A DNA stretch of 64,000 nt from Pseudomonas alloputida (GTDB lineage: Bacteria; Pseudomonadota; Gammaproteobacteria; Pseudomonadales; Pseudomonadaceae): NCBI RefSeq assembly GCF_021283545.2, contig NZ_CP128540.1, positions 3,755,501 to 3,819,500 of the forward strand, read 5' to 3'. Below are positions 1 through 8,363 of this stretch, in pieces (within the stretch, counting starts at the first letter, position 1; each line of letters opens with the position of its first letter). A program made the position numbers and the translations under genes. The notes under the pieces are model-generated. The model searched no databases. It saw only the letters and a list, made by a program, of their open reading frames with translations, and was not told the DNA's origin.

Positions 1-542
1 TGACCCAGACCCATGACGACCTCGACCTGATCCTGCTCGACCTGAACATGCCCGGCATGCACGGCCTCAATGGCCTGATCACCCTGCGCAACGAGGCGCC
101 AACCACGCCGGTGGTCATCGTTTCGGCCGAGCAGGAAAAGCAGATCGTGCTGCAGGCCATTACCTACGGTGCCGTGGGCTTCATCACCAAGTCGTCGCCA
201 CGCTCACAGATGATCGAAGCGATCGAGCAGATCCTCAATGGCAATGTCTACCTGCCGCCAGACATCATCCGCGCGCAAAAAAGCAGTACCAGCCGGCGCC
301 ATAACGATGCCCCGAGCTTCCCTCCGGAAATGCTCCAGGCCCTGACCCGCAAGCAACTGCTGGTGCTCGAGCGCATGACCAAAGGCGAATCGAACAAGCA
401 GATCGCCTACACGCTGGACATCGCCGAAACCACCGTCAAGGCCCACGTTTCGGCGATTTTGCGCAAACTCAATGTGCACAACCGGGTACAAGCCATCCTC
501 AGTGCTGGCGATATCGATTTTGCTGATTATCTGCGCCGTTGA
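1..542 (+). CDS. agmR: LuxR-family response regulator, 5' end outside window (AgmR/PedR1/ErbR-like)
   Basis: The reading frame is open from base 3, so the start codon lies before the window. The visible 179 residues hold the second half of a receiver domain, with the phospho-acceptor Asp in LLDLNMPG, the switch Ser in VIVSAEQ and the conserved Lys in FITKSSP. A LuxR/FixJ helix-turn-helix follows at the C-terminus ([12 protein letters not shown] to [14 protein letters not shown]). It converges on a hybrid kinase that carries its own receiver, with a FIST gene behind it. From memory this matches the AgmR/PedR1 (ErbR) region that controls PQQ-dependent ethanol oxidation in P. putida and P. aeruginosa. 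Response-regulator identity is seen directly; the specific name rests on neighbourhood and is an inference. Confidence 0.86.
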   Translation, partial: TQTHDDLDLILLDLNMPGMHGLNGLITLRNEAPTTPVVIVSAEQEKQIVLQAITYGAVGFITKSSPRSQMIEAIEQILNGNVYLPPDIIRAQKSSTSRRHNDAPSFPPEMLQALTRKQLLVLERMTKGESNKQIAYTLDIAETTVKAHVSAILRKLNVHNRVQAILSAGDIDFADYLRR

Positions 543-550
543 GCTGTTCC

Positions 551-582
551 GGCCGCTTCGCGGATCAACCCGCGAAGCGGCC
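551..582. terminator. Perfect inverted repeat between convergent genes
   Basis: GGCCGCTTCGCGG and its complement flank a short AT-containing loop, a 13-bp stem lying between the regulator stop (542) and the kinase stop (588). It probably ends transcription from both sides. There is no clear T-run. The stem core resembles the P. putida REP palindrome. Confidence 0.6.
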
Positions 583-587
583 AACCG

Positions 588-2525
588 CTATGCCAAGCCA
601 CTGGCCAGCAGATGGCTCATCGCCGTCTTGAGTTTCATCGGTCTTACGGGCTTGTGCATCAGCGTGTGACCCAGTTCGCGGATCTGCTGCTTGAGATCGT
701 TGCTGTAGTTGGCCGTGATCATCAGCGCCGGTAGCGGCTGGGCGCGGCGGGCATTGATCCGCGCTACGGCGTCGACACCGTTGCAGTCGTTGTCCAGGTG
801 GTAGTCGGCAATCAGCAGGTCGGCGTCAGCGTGGTAGTTGTCCACCTGACGCGCCAGGTCTTCCTCCGACAGCGCAGTCACCACACGGCAGCCCCAACCT
901 TCCAGCAAAGTGCGCATGCCCGCGCAAATCGCCGCATCGTTATCCAGCACCCACACCCTCGCCCCGCGCAAGCGTTCGAGCATCGGCTCGCAGATAACCT
1001 GGCTCGGCTGGGCTTTGGGAGCAGTGGTGCTCAGCGGCACCTCGACAGCGAACACCGAGCCTTTGCCCAGCCATGAACGCACGCGGATCCGGTGGCCGAG
1101 GATGCCGGCGATCTTCTCCACGATTGCCAGGCCCAGACCCAGCCCACGGTCCTGGTCCGGGCGCTGCACATCACCCCGCTTGAACTCCAGGAACATGTCT
1201 TGCAGGTGTTCTTCGGCAATGCCGATGCCGCTGTCCCATACTTCAATCCGCACGCCACCGCGCAGGCGCCGACACCCCAGCACCACGCGCCCGCTGGGGG
1301 TGTAGCGGATAGCATTGCTGAGCAGGTTGCGCAGGATGCGTGCCAGCAGCTGGATGTCACTGCGCACGACGGCAGAACACCCCACAAAATGCAGCTCTAA
1401 CCCTTCGCTACGCGCCACCTGGACGTATTCGGCAGCCAGGTTGTCCATCAGTTCGTGGAGGGCAAACGGGGCGACATCTGCCTTGATCACCCCGGCATCG
1501 AGTTTGGAAATATCCACCAGGGTACCCAACAGGTTTTCCACATCCTCCAACGAATTGCTGACATTTCGCACCAGGTGGGCAGCATTTTGCGGCTCATCGC
1601 GCTCGAGCAACGCACTGGTGAACAGCCGCGCCGCGTTCAGCGGTTGCAGCAGGTCATGGCTGACCGCAGCCAGGAACTTGGTTTTCGACAGGTTGGCCTG
1701 CTCGGCCTCGCGCTTGGCCTCGCGCAGACGCGACTCGGCCTGGCTGCGCTCTTCGATTTCGCGCAGCAACTGGTCGTTGAGGCTGGTCAGTTCGGCAGTG
1801 CGCTCGCGCACCCGTTGCTCCAGGTGCTGATACGCCTGGTGCAACGCCTGTGCGGTGTTGCGGCGCTCGGTGATGTCGCGGATCAGCACGAAGATACCCA
1901 CCACTTCGCCACTGGCCAGGCGGTTCGGTACGTAGGAACGCAGCATGTAGCGTTCCTGGCCGTTGATATTGGTCTCGGCGAACTCGAACGTCACGCTCTC
2001 CCCCGCCAGTGCCCGCGCCACATAGCCTTCCAGGCGCTGGTAGTGCTGCTCGCTGTGGGCCTCGCGCAGGCTCTGGCCCAGCATCACGCCATGCGGCCAG
2101 CAATACCACTCTTCGTAAACCTTGTTGGTGAATTCGTAGACCAGATCGGCGTTCAGGTAAGCGATCAGTGCCGGGACGTTGTCGGTAATCAGGCGAATCT
2201 GGTGCTGGTGGGCCGTCTCGGCCCGCTGCCGGGCCTCGCTGAGCAGGCGGTTGACGGCCTTGAGCTCGGCCATGGCCTGGTTCAACGCATCGGTGCGTTC
2301 GCGTACCTGCTCGGCCAGCACCACTGAATGCTGGAACGCGGCGTATGGGTCGTTGCCCCGGGTCACGCCCGACTCGATGCGCTCGATCAGTGCGTCATTG
2401 ATACGCTGCAGCTTGTGGTTCTGATGCTGCAGCCGGGTCAGCTCGGCCTGCAGTTCAGCGACCGACAGGAGGCCGGTTGCGGGCAATGGCGACCCCGGTG
2501 AAGGTCTGGTTGATGTGCATGCCAT
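588..2525 (-). CDS. ercS': Hybrid sensor histidine kinase (ErcS'-like), PAS-HisKA-HATPase-receiver
   Basis: A soluble kinase of 645 residues with no membrane segment. Order: coiled-coil N-terminus (about 20-110), PAS/PAC sensor (about 110-220), second coiled coil, HisKA with the phospho-accepting His in AVSHDLLQPLN (about residue 290), HATPase with N-box LLSNAIRYTP, G1 DSGIGI and G2 GLGLGLA, then a C-terminal receiver with its Asp in LLIADYHL (about 574) and Lys in MHKPVRP. The ATG at 2525 has GGAG nine bases upstream and is preferred to an in-frame TTG at 2555. The start lies inside the 3' end of the FIST gene (71-bp overlap), which suggests translational coupling and a shared signalling job. 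It resembles ErcS' of the ethanol-oxidation regulon; FIST input to the kinase is an inference. Confidence 0.86.
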   Translation of the reverse strand: MACTSTRPSPGSPLPATGLLSVAELQAELTRLQHQNHKLQRINDALIERIESGVTRGNDPYAAFQHSVVLAEQVRERTDALNQAMAELKAVNRLLSEARQRAETAHQHQIRLITDNVPALIAYLNADLVYEFTNKVYEEWYCWPHGVMLGQSLREAHSEQHYQRLEGYVARALAGESVTFEFAETNINGQERYMLRSYVPNRLASGEVVGIFVLIRDITERRNTAQALHQAYQHLEQRVRERTAELTSLNDQLLREIEERSQAESRLREAKREAEQANLSKTKFLAAVSHDLLQPLNAARLFTSALLERDEPQNAAHLVRNVSNSLEDVENLLGTLVDISKLDAGVIKADVAPFALHELMDNLAAEYVQVARSEGLELHFVGCSAVVRSDIQLLARILRNLLSNAIRYTPSGRVVLGCRRLRGGVRIEVWDSGIGIAEEHLQDMFLEFKRGDVQRPDQDRGLGLGLAIVEKIAGILGHRIRVRSWLGKGSVFAVEVPLSTTAPKAQPSQVICEPMLERLRGARVWVLDNDAAICAGMRTLLEGWGCRVVTALSEEDLARQVDNYHADADLLIADYHLDNDCNGVDAVARINARRAQPLPALMITANYSNDLKQQIRELGHTLMHKPVRPMKLKTAMSHLLASGLA

Positions 2526-3618
2526 TGAACTGTTCTCCGTAGGTGTTGAAGCCAATCACCCGTTGCTCGCGCAGGAACGCGCCGACCGGCTCCAGGCCGC
2601 GGTGGGCCTCCAGTTCCAGCCGCCGCAGGAAACAATCACAACCGATGGTCAGCAGCAGCGGTCCGAGACGCTGGTGCAGGCCATCGAACAGCTGGTGCAG
2701 GTTCGGCAGCAGCGGGCCCGGGGTCATGGCCGTGAGCACGATGCCGTTCTCCACCGCGCAGTAGAAGCTCAAGCTGAGGTCAGGATGCATTTGCTGGATC
2801 GCCCGCACGTAGTACTGATCATGAATGCGCACGGCCAGCGGGTGGGCGGCGAACACCCGGTGATCGAGCGCAGCCACGGGCACACCGATGTGGCGGGCAT
2901 ATTCCTCGGCCGCCGGCTCGGCATTCAGTTCGAAAACCCGGCGCTGGGCGCTGTCGGCACCGGTTACCACCAGCTTTTCCTGGCGCGGCAGGATGTGATG
3001 CGTGGTGAACACTTCGAAGTCGAGCCAGGTGTTGACCAGCACCACCACGGCTGCGCCGTTGTGGAATGCACCGCCGTAATACACATGGGTGCGGTTCAGG
3101 TAATTGTCGTCACCGGCCGAGCCGCCGAAGTGCGGGATATCCCCCAGTGCTGCGCTGAGTGCGGCAAGCACCATCTCCTCGCGGCTGGACAAGCCATCGA
3201 GCAGCGTGAGTGCAAAGCTGTGGCCCTTGATTGGCGCCAGGGTATTGCTGCGGCAGGTGCCGACCAGCCGCTCGACCATCTGCTGCGCGTCGATCAGGCT
3301 GAAGCGCTCCATTTCATCGATCAACGCGGTGGCGATCGAAAAGTGCCGGTGATCGAAGCCGACCGCCGTCACGCAATTGCGGCCGTAGCCCAGCGGGGTG
3401 ATTTCACCGGCGCTGGTGCAGCCGACCAGGCGTATGCCGCCAAAGTCCTGTTCCAATGCTTCGCCCAAAGCCTGCAAGTCGTATTCGGCGGAGCAGAAGA
3501 ACAACACGAAACCCAGGTGCGGGTGCAGCAACTGCCGCGCCAGGTCCTGAGCGGCCAGCCGTGCGTCGGTAGCCTGAGACATGGCACTGACCACACCGTC
3601 GTTATGAGCCTGCTGCAT
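2455..3618 (-). CDS. FIST domain sensory protein
   Basis: A protein of 387 residues with FIST_N followed by FIST_C; the recognisable blocks are GCTSAGEI near residue 70, FGGSAGDD near 165 and GEQFNGMHINQTFTG at the end. There is no signal peptide or membrane helix, so it should be cytoplasmic. FIST domains are predicted small-ligand sensors usually linked to signalling proteins; the ligand is not known to me. The ATG at 3618 has GGAG six bases upstream; a longer in-frame start at 3633 lacks a good site. Its 3' end overlaps the hybrid kinase by 71 bp, so the two form one operon, and FIST may act as a separate input subunit for the kinase. Confidence 0.85.
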   Translation of the reverse strand: MQQAHNDGVVSAMSQATDARLAAQDLARQLLHPHLGFVLFFCSAEYDLQALGEALEQDFGGIRLVGCTSAGEITPLGYGRNCVTAVGFDHRHFSIATALIDEMERFSLIDAQQMVERLVGTCRSNTLAPIKGHSFALTLLDGLSSREEMVLAALSAALGDIPHFGGSAGDDNYLNRTHVYYGGAFHNGAAVVVLVNTWLDFEVFTTHHILPRQEKLVVTGADSAQRRVFELNAEPAAEEYARHIGVPVAALDHRVFAAHPLAVRIHDQYYVRAIQQMHPDLSLSFYCAVENGIVLTAMTPGPLLPNLHQLFDGLHQRLGPLLLTIGCDCFLRRLELEAHRGLEPVGAFLREQRVIGFNTYGEQFNGMHINQTFTGVAIARNRPPVGR

Positions 3619-3733
3619 CGTGGTCTCCGGCACGGGGTGGCTGAGTGATCAGTTTAAGGAGGTGGTGGTGGGTGACGAATGCTACTTGGGTAGCGGGTGG
3701 GCGGTTCCATGGGCGTAAAAGACCGTGTCATTC

Positions 3734-3752
3734 GGGGCCGCCTAGCGGCCCC
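3734..3752 (-). terminator. Stem-loop after porin gene
   Basis: GGGGCCGC, a three-base loop and GCGGCCCC lie immediately after the porin stop on the minus strand. A TTTT run appears only about 12 bases further on, so the terminator call is tentative. Confidence 0.45.
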
Positions 3753-3758
3753 GGCCGC

Positions 3759-4946
3759 TTACCAGGTCAACACCGCGCCCACCGCAAAGGTATCGGTGTC
3801 TTCGTTCTGCGCACTGGTGTCATGCCCGTCGATGGAAAACTGGTTGTACTCGGCCACCAGTTTCAGGTTGTCGTTGATGTCATGGAACAGCGCCACACCC
3901 CGGGTCTCGTAGTCCGCGCCGCTGCCAACCGCACCGTTGCCATCGTCCTTGGTCTTGCCATAGGACAGCGCCACGCGGTTCTTGCCGAACTTGTACGAGC
4001 CCTGCAGCAGGTAGCCATCACTGTCGACATTGCGCAAAACCGGTTCGCCGGCATTGTTGGTGAAGAACGGGTTGATGCCTTTGGCCTGGAACCCCGAGCC
4101 GGTCAGCGACCAGCCGCCCATCTTTGCCTGCACCCCGTAACCCACCCCCTTGGAAGTGATCGTTTCTACCGTGGAGTCAGTATTGTCCGAGGTCTGGTAA
4201 CTGCCGTTGACCCAACTGTAGATCTGCGCGCCACCGAGGTCGAACTGGTAGGTGATCTCGCTCTCGGTGCGTGGGTTTTCCTGGTAGGCCTTTCCGGTCG
4301 GGCTGCTGTCGTTGGTGTCCACCGGGTCCATGATGCCCACCGCAACCCGTAGGCCCTCCATCACGGGCGTACGGTAGGTGATCTGTGAGGTAGGGAACGG
4401 GTATGGGTAACCGCTGCCAATGTTGCCGAACGACACCCCGCCGCCGTCCACCAGCCCCAGGGTGTCGCTGACCTGGCCATAACCGGCCAGCAGTTCGTCG
4501 AGCAGGATGTTGGATCGGGCGAACAGCCCGAAGTCCTTGCCGATCAGCACCTCGCCCCACTCGGGGTTGGCCACCGTGCCATAGAACTGGCGCACGTCGA
4601 TGGCGGTGTCGGTGCCGTTGGTTTCACTGTCGTTGATGGTTACCCAGAACGAGGCACGCGCGCCGAGTTTCAGGTCATCCACCTGCTTGCCCATGTTGAA
4701 GCCTAGGTAGTTGGGCAAGAAGCCCATCTTCACCCGCGACTGGCGGCGGTCAAACTGCTCGCCCTCACGGTCGACCTCGCTGTTGACGTAGAAGGCGTTG
4801 ATATAGCCATCGGTGGAAAACGTCGTCTGGTCCTTGTCGTACAGCATGATCTCGGCTTCGGCGACGCTGCTCAGGCCAAGCGCAGAAAAGCTGGCGATGG
4901 CGGCTGCGAGAAAACGAGGCGGCAGGTGCTTATTGTTGTTGTGCAT
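3759..4946 (-). CDS. Outer-membrane porin
   Basis: A precursor of 395 residues with a Sec signal peptide (basic start, hydrophobic core about residues 10-25, cleavage near VAEA). The rest shows the alternating pattern of an outer-membrane beta-barrel and ends in an aromatic residue (AVLTW), as porins do. The blocks FSTDGYINAFYVNS and RQSRVKMGFLPNYLGF are typical of Gram-negative trimeric porins of the DcaP/Porin_4 type. The ATG at 4946 has GGAG six bases upstream and is preferred to 4958. The substrate cannot be read from the sequence. It lies next to the ethanol-response regulators, so it may belong to that regulon; this is an inference. Confidence 0.82.
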   Translation of the reverse strand: MHNNNKHLPPRFLAAAIASFSALGLSSVAEAEIMLYDKDQTTFSTDGYINAFYVNSEVDREGEQFDRRQSRVKMGFLPNYLGFNMGKQVDDLKLGARASFWVTINDSETNGTDTAIDVRQFYGTVANPEWGEVLIGKDFGLFARSNILLDELLAGYGQVSDTLGLVDGGGVSFGNIGSGYPYPFPTSQITYRTPVMEGLRVAVGIMDPVDTNDSSPTGKAYQENPRTESEITYQFDLGGAQIYSWVNGSYQTSDNTDSTVETITSKGVGYGVQAKMGGWSLTGSGFQAKGINPFFTNNAGEPVLRNVDSDGYLLQGSYKFGKNRVALSYGKTKDDGNGAVGSGADYETRGVALFHDINDNLKLVAEYNQFSIDGHDTSAQNEDTDTFAVGAVLTW

Positions 4947-5241
4947 GGCGCGCTCCAAACGGGGACGGGATGTCGGAGGCGATTATCAGAAGTGGGCAAA
5001 TTGCCAGAAACGCTGCTTTGGCGTGGGGTGGCGAGTGCTTTGGGGCGGGAGGGTACGGCCCGGTGATTTGGTCCCGGTACCTGCTTGGGTCCTGGTTCGA
5101 GACTTATGGCTCAGGCAGGAGTGGCAGGCGGGTATCAATACGATTGAATGAACCGGGGCCGCCTTGCGGCCCTTCGCGGGCTCGCCCGCGAAGGGCTGCA
5201 AAGCAGCCCCAATTACATTATCTGAGCGGAATCTCCTGGCT
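4947..5241. other. Intergenic region upstream of porin with REP cluster
   Basis: This holds the porin promoter region, for which I see no convincing -35/-10 pair, and the REP stem-loops described separately. No credible gene is present. Confidence 0.5.
5155..5210. repeat. REP-type nested palindromes
   Basis: A 12-bp perfect stem (5170-5181 with 5184-5195, two-base loop) is framed by further GGGGCCGC and GGGCTGC palindromes. The TTCGCGGGC core is the usual P. putida REP. It lies just beyond the HAD gene stop on the minus strand and may also act as a terminator. Confidence 0.75.
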
Positions 5242-5841
5242 TCAGGAAGCCAGTGCCTGCGAACGCTGGCAAGCGGGCATTTCATAACGGTGCGGTTGCT
5301 GCCAGGCCAGCCGTGCCTGCACATCCACCACCGCGTCCTTCACCTTCTGCGCCCAGTGCTCATCCTTCGGGCACACCACCACCACGCGGAAACCGTGGTC
5401 GACACCTTCCAGGCGCACACCTTCGGAATCATCTACGTGCAGGTCAATATCAAAAGCCGAAGGCAGCTTGGAGGGAGCGTTTTCCAGCCCGCGCTGGGCC
5501 AGGATGTGCTGGTGCCGACCGCTGTTGACCACGCCATCGACATGAATGCCGTAAAGCATCAGCCACCGGCGGATGTAAGCCGGGGTACGCCCCGAGGAGG
5601 TGTAGATCCAGATGCTGCAGCCCTGGCGGCGCAGGTCGCGGACCAGTTCGCGGGTGCCGCTGCGCAGGGGCTCACCCAGCCAGCGATGGACGAAACCCGG
5701 CAGCTTGCTGTCCTCGGCGGCGGCGTGTTCGGGCAGGCAGGCCAGCGTGTCGTCGATATCGAACGAAATGCGTACCTGGCCACGCTTGAGCTTGCGTTCG
5801 ATGGCTTGCCGCCCTCGTGCGAACAGGGATGAACCTTGCAT
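5242..5841 (-). CDS. HAD-superfamily hydrolase
   Basis: A protein of 199 residues with the HAD fold: motif I FDIDDTL (Asp nucleophile and DxD pair, residues 27-33), motif II IYTSSG, and the acidic motif IV HVDDSEG. The small size and insert between motifs I and II suggest a compact phosphatase of the nucleotidase or polynucleotide-phosphatase type; the substrate is unknown. Its ATG overlaps the stop of the upstream Fic-like gene (TGATG), so the two are translationally coupled. A REP cluster follows the stop. Fold is well supported, substrate is not. Confidence 0.8.
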   Translation of the reverse strand: MQGSSLFARGRQAIERKLKRGQVRISFDIDDTLACLPEHAAAEDSKLPGFVHRWLGEPLRSGTRELVRDLRRQGCSIWIYTSSGRTPAYIRRWLMLYGIHVDGVVNSGRHQHILAQRGLENAPSKLPSAFDIDLHVDDSEGVRLEGVDHGFRVVVVCPKDEHWAQKVKDAVVDVQARLAWQQPHRYEMPACQRSQALAS

Positions 5842-6539
5842 CAGCGGCTCCCCTCGCAGGCAGGCACGGGCGTGCCGTTCAGGAAGAACTTGCCGGGCTC
5901 AGGTGCTTTCGCTTCCAGGAAAGCGGCGTACTTTTTCTTGATCTTGGGGAGTTCGTACAAAGCCTTGACACCGTGTTTGGCGGAGTTGCGTATGACCGAG
6001 GACGGGTTGAAGTAACCCTCGGCGTTGTCCAGCGACAGCACGAATGGCGGCAGCCCGGCACGCATCAGCAAATAGCTGACAATAAGCGAACCCGTGCGGT
6101 TGTTGCCTTCGATGAACAGCTGCGGCTTGCTGAGGATCCGTACATACACACCCGCTGCCCGCTTCCAGATGGAATCGCTGCGGTACGCGCAGTACCAGTT
6201 GTACAAATCCTTGATGCCACCTTCCACGTTGTTGAAAAAGTGCGCTTCGGTTGCCGCAAGGTGCGGGGCGAATTCCAGGCGACGGGCCGGGTCGCTGCCG
6301 CATAGCACGGTGGCATTGATTTCCAGCATCAGGTTCAGCTGTTGCAGATCGAACAGGTCGATACCGCGAGCGACATAGTCGTCAATCAGCGCATAGCCTT
6401 CAACCACATTCAGCAGCACCTCGTCGGTAAACGGGTCCCGCGGTTCGGTGAAATGCTGGCTGAGTTCGGCAAAACGGCCCTGCACCTCGCGCAGTGCGCG
6501 CTCTACCGCTGACAGATCAAGACGACGCGTCGCTCGCAT
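5841..6539 (-). CDS. Fic-like domain protein with altered active-site motif
   Basis: A mostly helical protein of 232 residues. About residue 160 reads QLFIEGNNRTGS, which aligns with the Fic motif HPFx(D/E)GNGRxxR. Phe, Glu, Gly, Asn and Arg are present, but the catalytic His-Pro is replaced by Gln-Leu and the second Gly by Asn. Known Fic enzymes use the His as base for AMP transfer, so standard AMPylation looks unlikely. The ATG at 6539 has AGGA seven bases upstream; a longer frame to 6617 lacks support and would cross the terminator-like repeat. It is the first gene of a two-gene unit with the HAD protein. The Fic assignment itself is fairly secure from motif context but could be a distinct Fic-fold family. 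Confidence 0.7.
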   Translation of the reverse strand: MRATRRLDLSAVERALREVQGRFAELSQHFTEPRDPFTDEVLLNVVEGYALIDDYVARGIDLFDLQQLNLMLEINATVLCGSDPARRLEFAPHLAATEAHFFNNVEGGIKDLYNWYCAYRSDSIWKRAAGVYVRILSKPQLFIEGNNRTGSLIVSYLLMRAGLPPFVLSLDNAEGYFNPSSVIRNSAKHGVKALYELPKIKKKYAAFLEAKAPEPGKFFLNGTPVPACEGSR

Positions 6540-6580
6540 TGGTAATCCTGGGTAACACTTTAACGGAAGGTAACGCGGCC

Positions 6581-6611
6581 GGGTGTTGCAACCTTCCTGG
6601 CTGCAACACCC
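6581..6611 (-). terminator. Stem-loop after pstB
   Basis: GGGTGTTGCA and its exact complement form a 10-bp stem with an 11-base loop, 23 bases beyond the pstB stop. No T-run follows on the minus strand, so the terminator role is probable rather than certain. Confidence 0.5.
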
Positions 6612-6633
6612 GCCCACCTTGAGCTTGCATGGT

Positions 6634-7452
6634 TTAGCTGAACTTGCCGCTGATGTAGTCGCTGGTCAGCTGCTCGCGCGGGTTCTGGAAAATCTGCGCG
6701 GTCGGGCCCATCTCGACTAGGTAGCCGGTGCGGGTGCCCTGGGAAATATCCACCGAGAAGAACGCGGTGGTGTCGGCCACACGAATCGCCTGCTGCATGT
6801 TATGGGTCACCAGGGCGATGGTGTAGTCCTTTTTCAGCTCGACCATCAGCTCTTCCACGCGGCGGGTGGCAATCGGGTCGAGTGCCGAGCAGGGCTCGTC
6901 CAGCAACAGCACTTCCGGCTCGGTGGCGATGGCACGGGCGATGCACAGGCGCTGCTGCTGGCCACCGGACAGTGACAGCCCACTGACCTTGAGTTTGTCC
7001 TTCACTTCGTCCCACAACGCGGCGCCTTGCAAGGCGTGCTTCACGCGATCGCCCAAGTCGCCTTTGTAGCGGTTCAGGCGCAGGCCGAAGGCCACATTGT
7101 CGAAGATGCTCATCGAGAACGGGTTGGGCTGCTGGAACACCATGCCGATATAGCGGCGCACTACAACAGGGTCGACACCCTTGCCGTAGACATCCTGCCC
7201 AAGAAAGTGCACATGGCCTTCGAAGCGGAAGCCCTTCACCAGGTCATTCATACGGTTCAAGCTACGCAGCACGGTACTCTTGCCGCAGCCCGAAGGGCCG
7301 ATGAAACCGGTGATCTCGTTTTTCCTGATCGGCACATGGCTGTCACGCACGGCCATGAAGTTACCGTAGAAAATCTTGTCGAGCTTGCAGTCCATGACGA
7401 TGGGGGCTTCGCTGACCATGGGAGCGGCTCTTTGCGCAGTGGATACGTTCAA
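6634..7452 (-). CDS. pstB: Phosphate ABC transporter ATP-binding protein PstB
   Basis: A cytoplasmic ATPase of 272 residues powering high-affinity phosphate import with PstA and PstC. Visible: Walker [12 protein letters not shown]-loop VFQQPNPF, signature LSGGQQQR, Walker [13 protein letters not shown] and the switch His in VTHNMQQA. The chosen start is TTG at 7452, which has GGGAG eight bases upstream and begins 17 bases after pstA; the ATG at 7419 has no ribosome site. The frame remains open far upstream, but that part is antisense to nothing and overlaps pstA in another frame. The wording of the core ([16 protein letters not shown]) recalls the PstB branch common in cyanobacteria rather than the usual gammaproteobacterial copy, consistent with this being a second pst set. 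Confidence 0.93.
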   Translation of the reverse strand: MNVSTAQRAAPMVSEAPIVMDCKLDKIFYGNFMAVRDSHVPIRKNEITGFIGPSGCGKSTVLRSLNRMNDLVKGFRFEGHVHFLGQDVYGKGVDPVVVRRYIGMVFQQPNPFSMSIFDNVAFGLRLNRYKGDLGDRVKHALQGAALWDEVKDKLKVSGLSLSGGQQQRLCIARAIATEPEVLLLDEPCSALDPIATRRVEELMVELKKDYTIALVTHNMQQAIRVADTTAFFSVDISQGTRTGYLVEMGPTAQIFQNPREQLTSDYISGKFS

Positions 7453-7469
7453 GTTGGATGCTCCCTTTC

Positions 7470-8363
7470 TCAATACTTGGGCTTGCCGAAGACTCGGCTC
7501 AAAATGTTGATGACCAGCACGATCATTACCAGCACCAGCGAGGCCGCCCAGGCGAGCTCCAGCTGGTTGTCGAACGGCATGCCGGAGAAGTTGTAGATCA
7601 GTACCGCAAGCGAGGCTGTGGGGTTCATCACCGCCATGTCGCCGTCGTGGTAGATCCAGTAGTTGCTGAACAATGCGGTGAACAGCAGTGGCGCGGTTTC
7701 GCCAGCCGCGCGGGCCACAGCCAGCATCACCCCGGTGAGGATGGCCGGCAGGCCGGTAGGCAGGACGATCTTCCAGATCACCTGGGCACGGGTGCAACCC
7801 ATGCCGTAGGCGGCGTCCTTCATGATCTTGGGCACCATCTTCATCGACTCTTCGGCGGTCAGCACCACGATCGGCAGCATCAGCACCGCCAGCGCCACGC
7901 CGCCTGCCGGTGCCGAGTAGGTACCGGTGGTCATCACCACCAAGGCGTAGGCAAACACCCCGGCCAGGATCGATGGCAGGCCAGTGAGCATCTTGGCGGC
8001 AAAGCGCGCAGCGTTGGCCAGTTTGCTGTCGGGGCCGAGTTCGGCCAGGAACACCGCTGCCAGGATACCGACCGGCACAGCGATGGCGGCGGCAATGCCG
8101 ACCATGACGAAGGTACCGGCCATAGCGTTACCGAAACCACCGCCCATCTCGAAGCCAGTCGGCGGCAGCTCGGTGAACACTTCCAGGTTAAGGCGTGCCC
8201 CGCCGCGAGTGATCAGCATGTACAGCACGGAAATCAGCGGCACGCTGGCCACCAGTGCCGCGAACCAGGCCAGGGTGGTCAATACCAGGCTGCGCAGGGC
8301 GCGGCCTTCCAGCTTGCGCTGCAGGCTGGGCAGCGCGGCTACAGGGGTCGTCAGGTCAGTCAT
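7470..8363 (-). CDS. pstA: Phosphate ABC transporter permease PstA
   Basis: An inner-membrane permease of 297 residues with six predicted helices, starting about residue 25, and the EAA-type loop near [21 protein letters not shown] that contacts PstB. Its ATG overlaps the pstC stop by four bases (ATGA), and pstB follows after 17 bases, so pstSCAB is one operon. Length and topology are normal for PstA. Confidence 0.93.
   Translation of the reverse strand: MTDLTTPVAALPSLQRKLEGRALRSLVLTTLAWFAALVASVPLISVLYMLITRGGARLNLEVFTELPPTGFEMGGGFGNAMAGTFVMVGIAAAIAVPVGILAAVFLAELGPDSKLANAARFAAKMLTGLPSILAGVFAYALVVMTTGTYSAPAGGVALAVLMLPIVVLTAEESMKMVPKIMKDAAYGMGCTRAQVIWKIVLPTGLPAILTGVMLAVARAAGETAPLLFTALFSNYWIYHDGDMAVMNPTASLAVLIYNFSGMPFDNQLELAWAASLVLVMIVLVINILSRVFGKPKY

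Noticed and set aside
2515..3648. Long plus-strand ORF of 377 codons
   Set aside because: It is the antisense of the FIST gene; its product has no family resemblance and arises from high G+C codon bias.
7453..7797. N-terminal extension of the pstB frame
   Set aside because: It runs inside pstA in another frame and lacks family likeness; the TTG at 7452 with GGGAG fits the PstB length.
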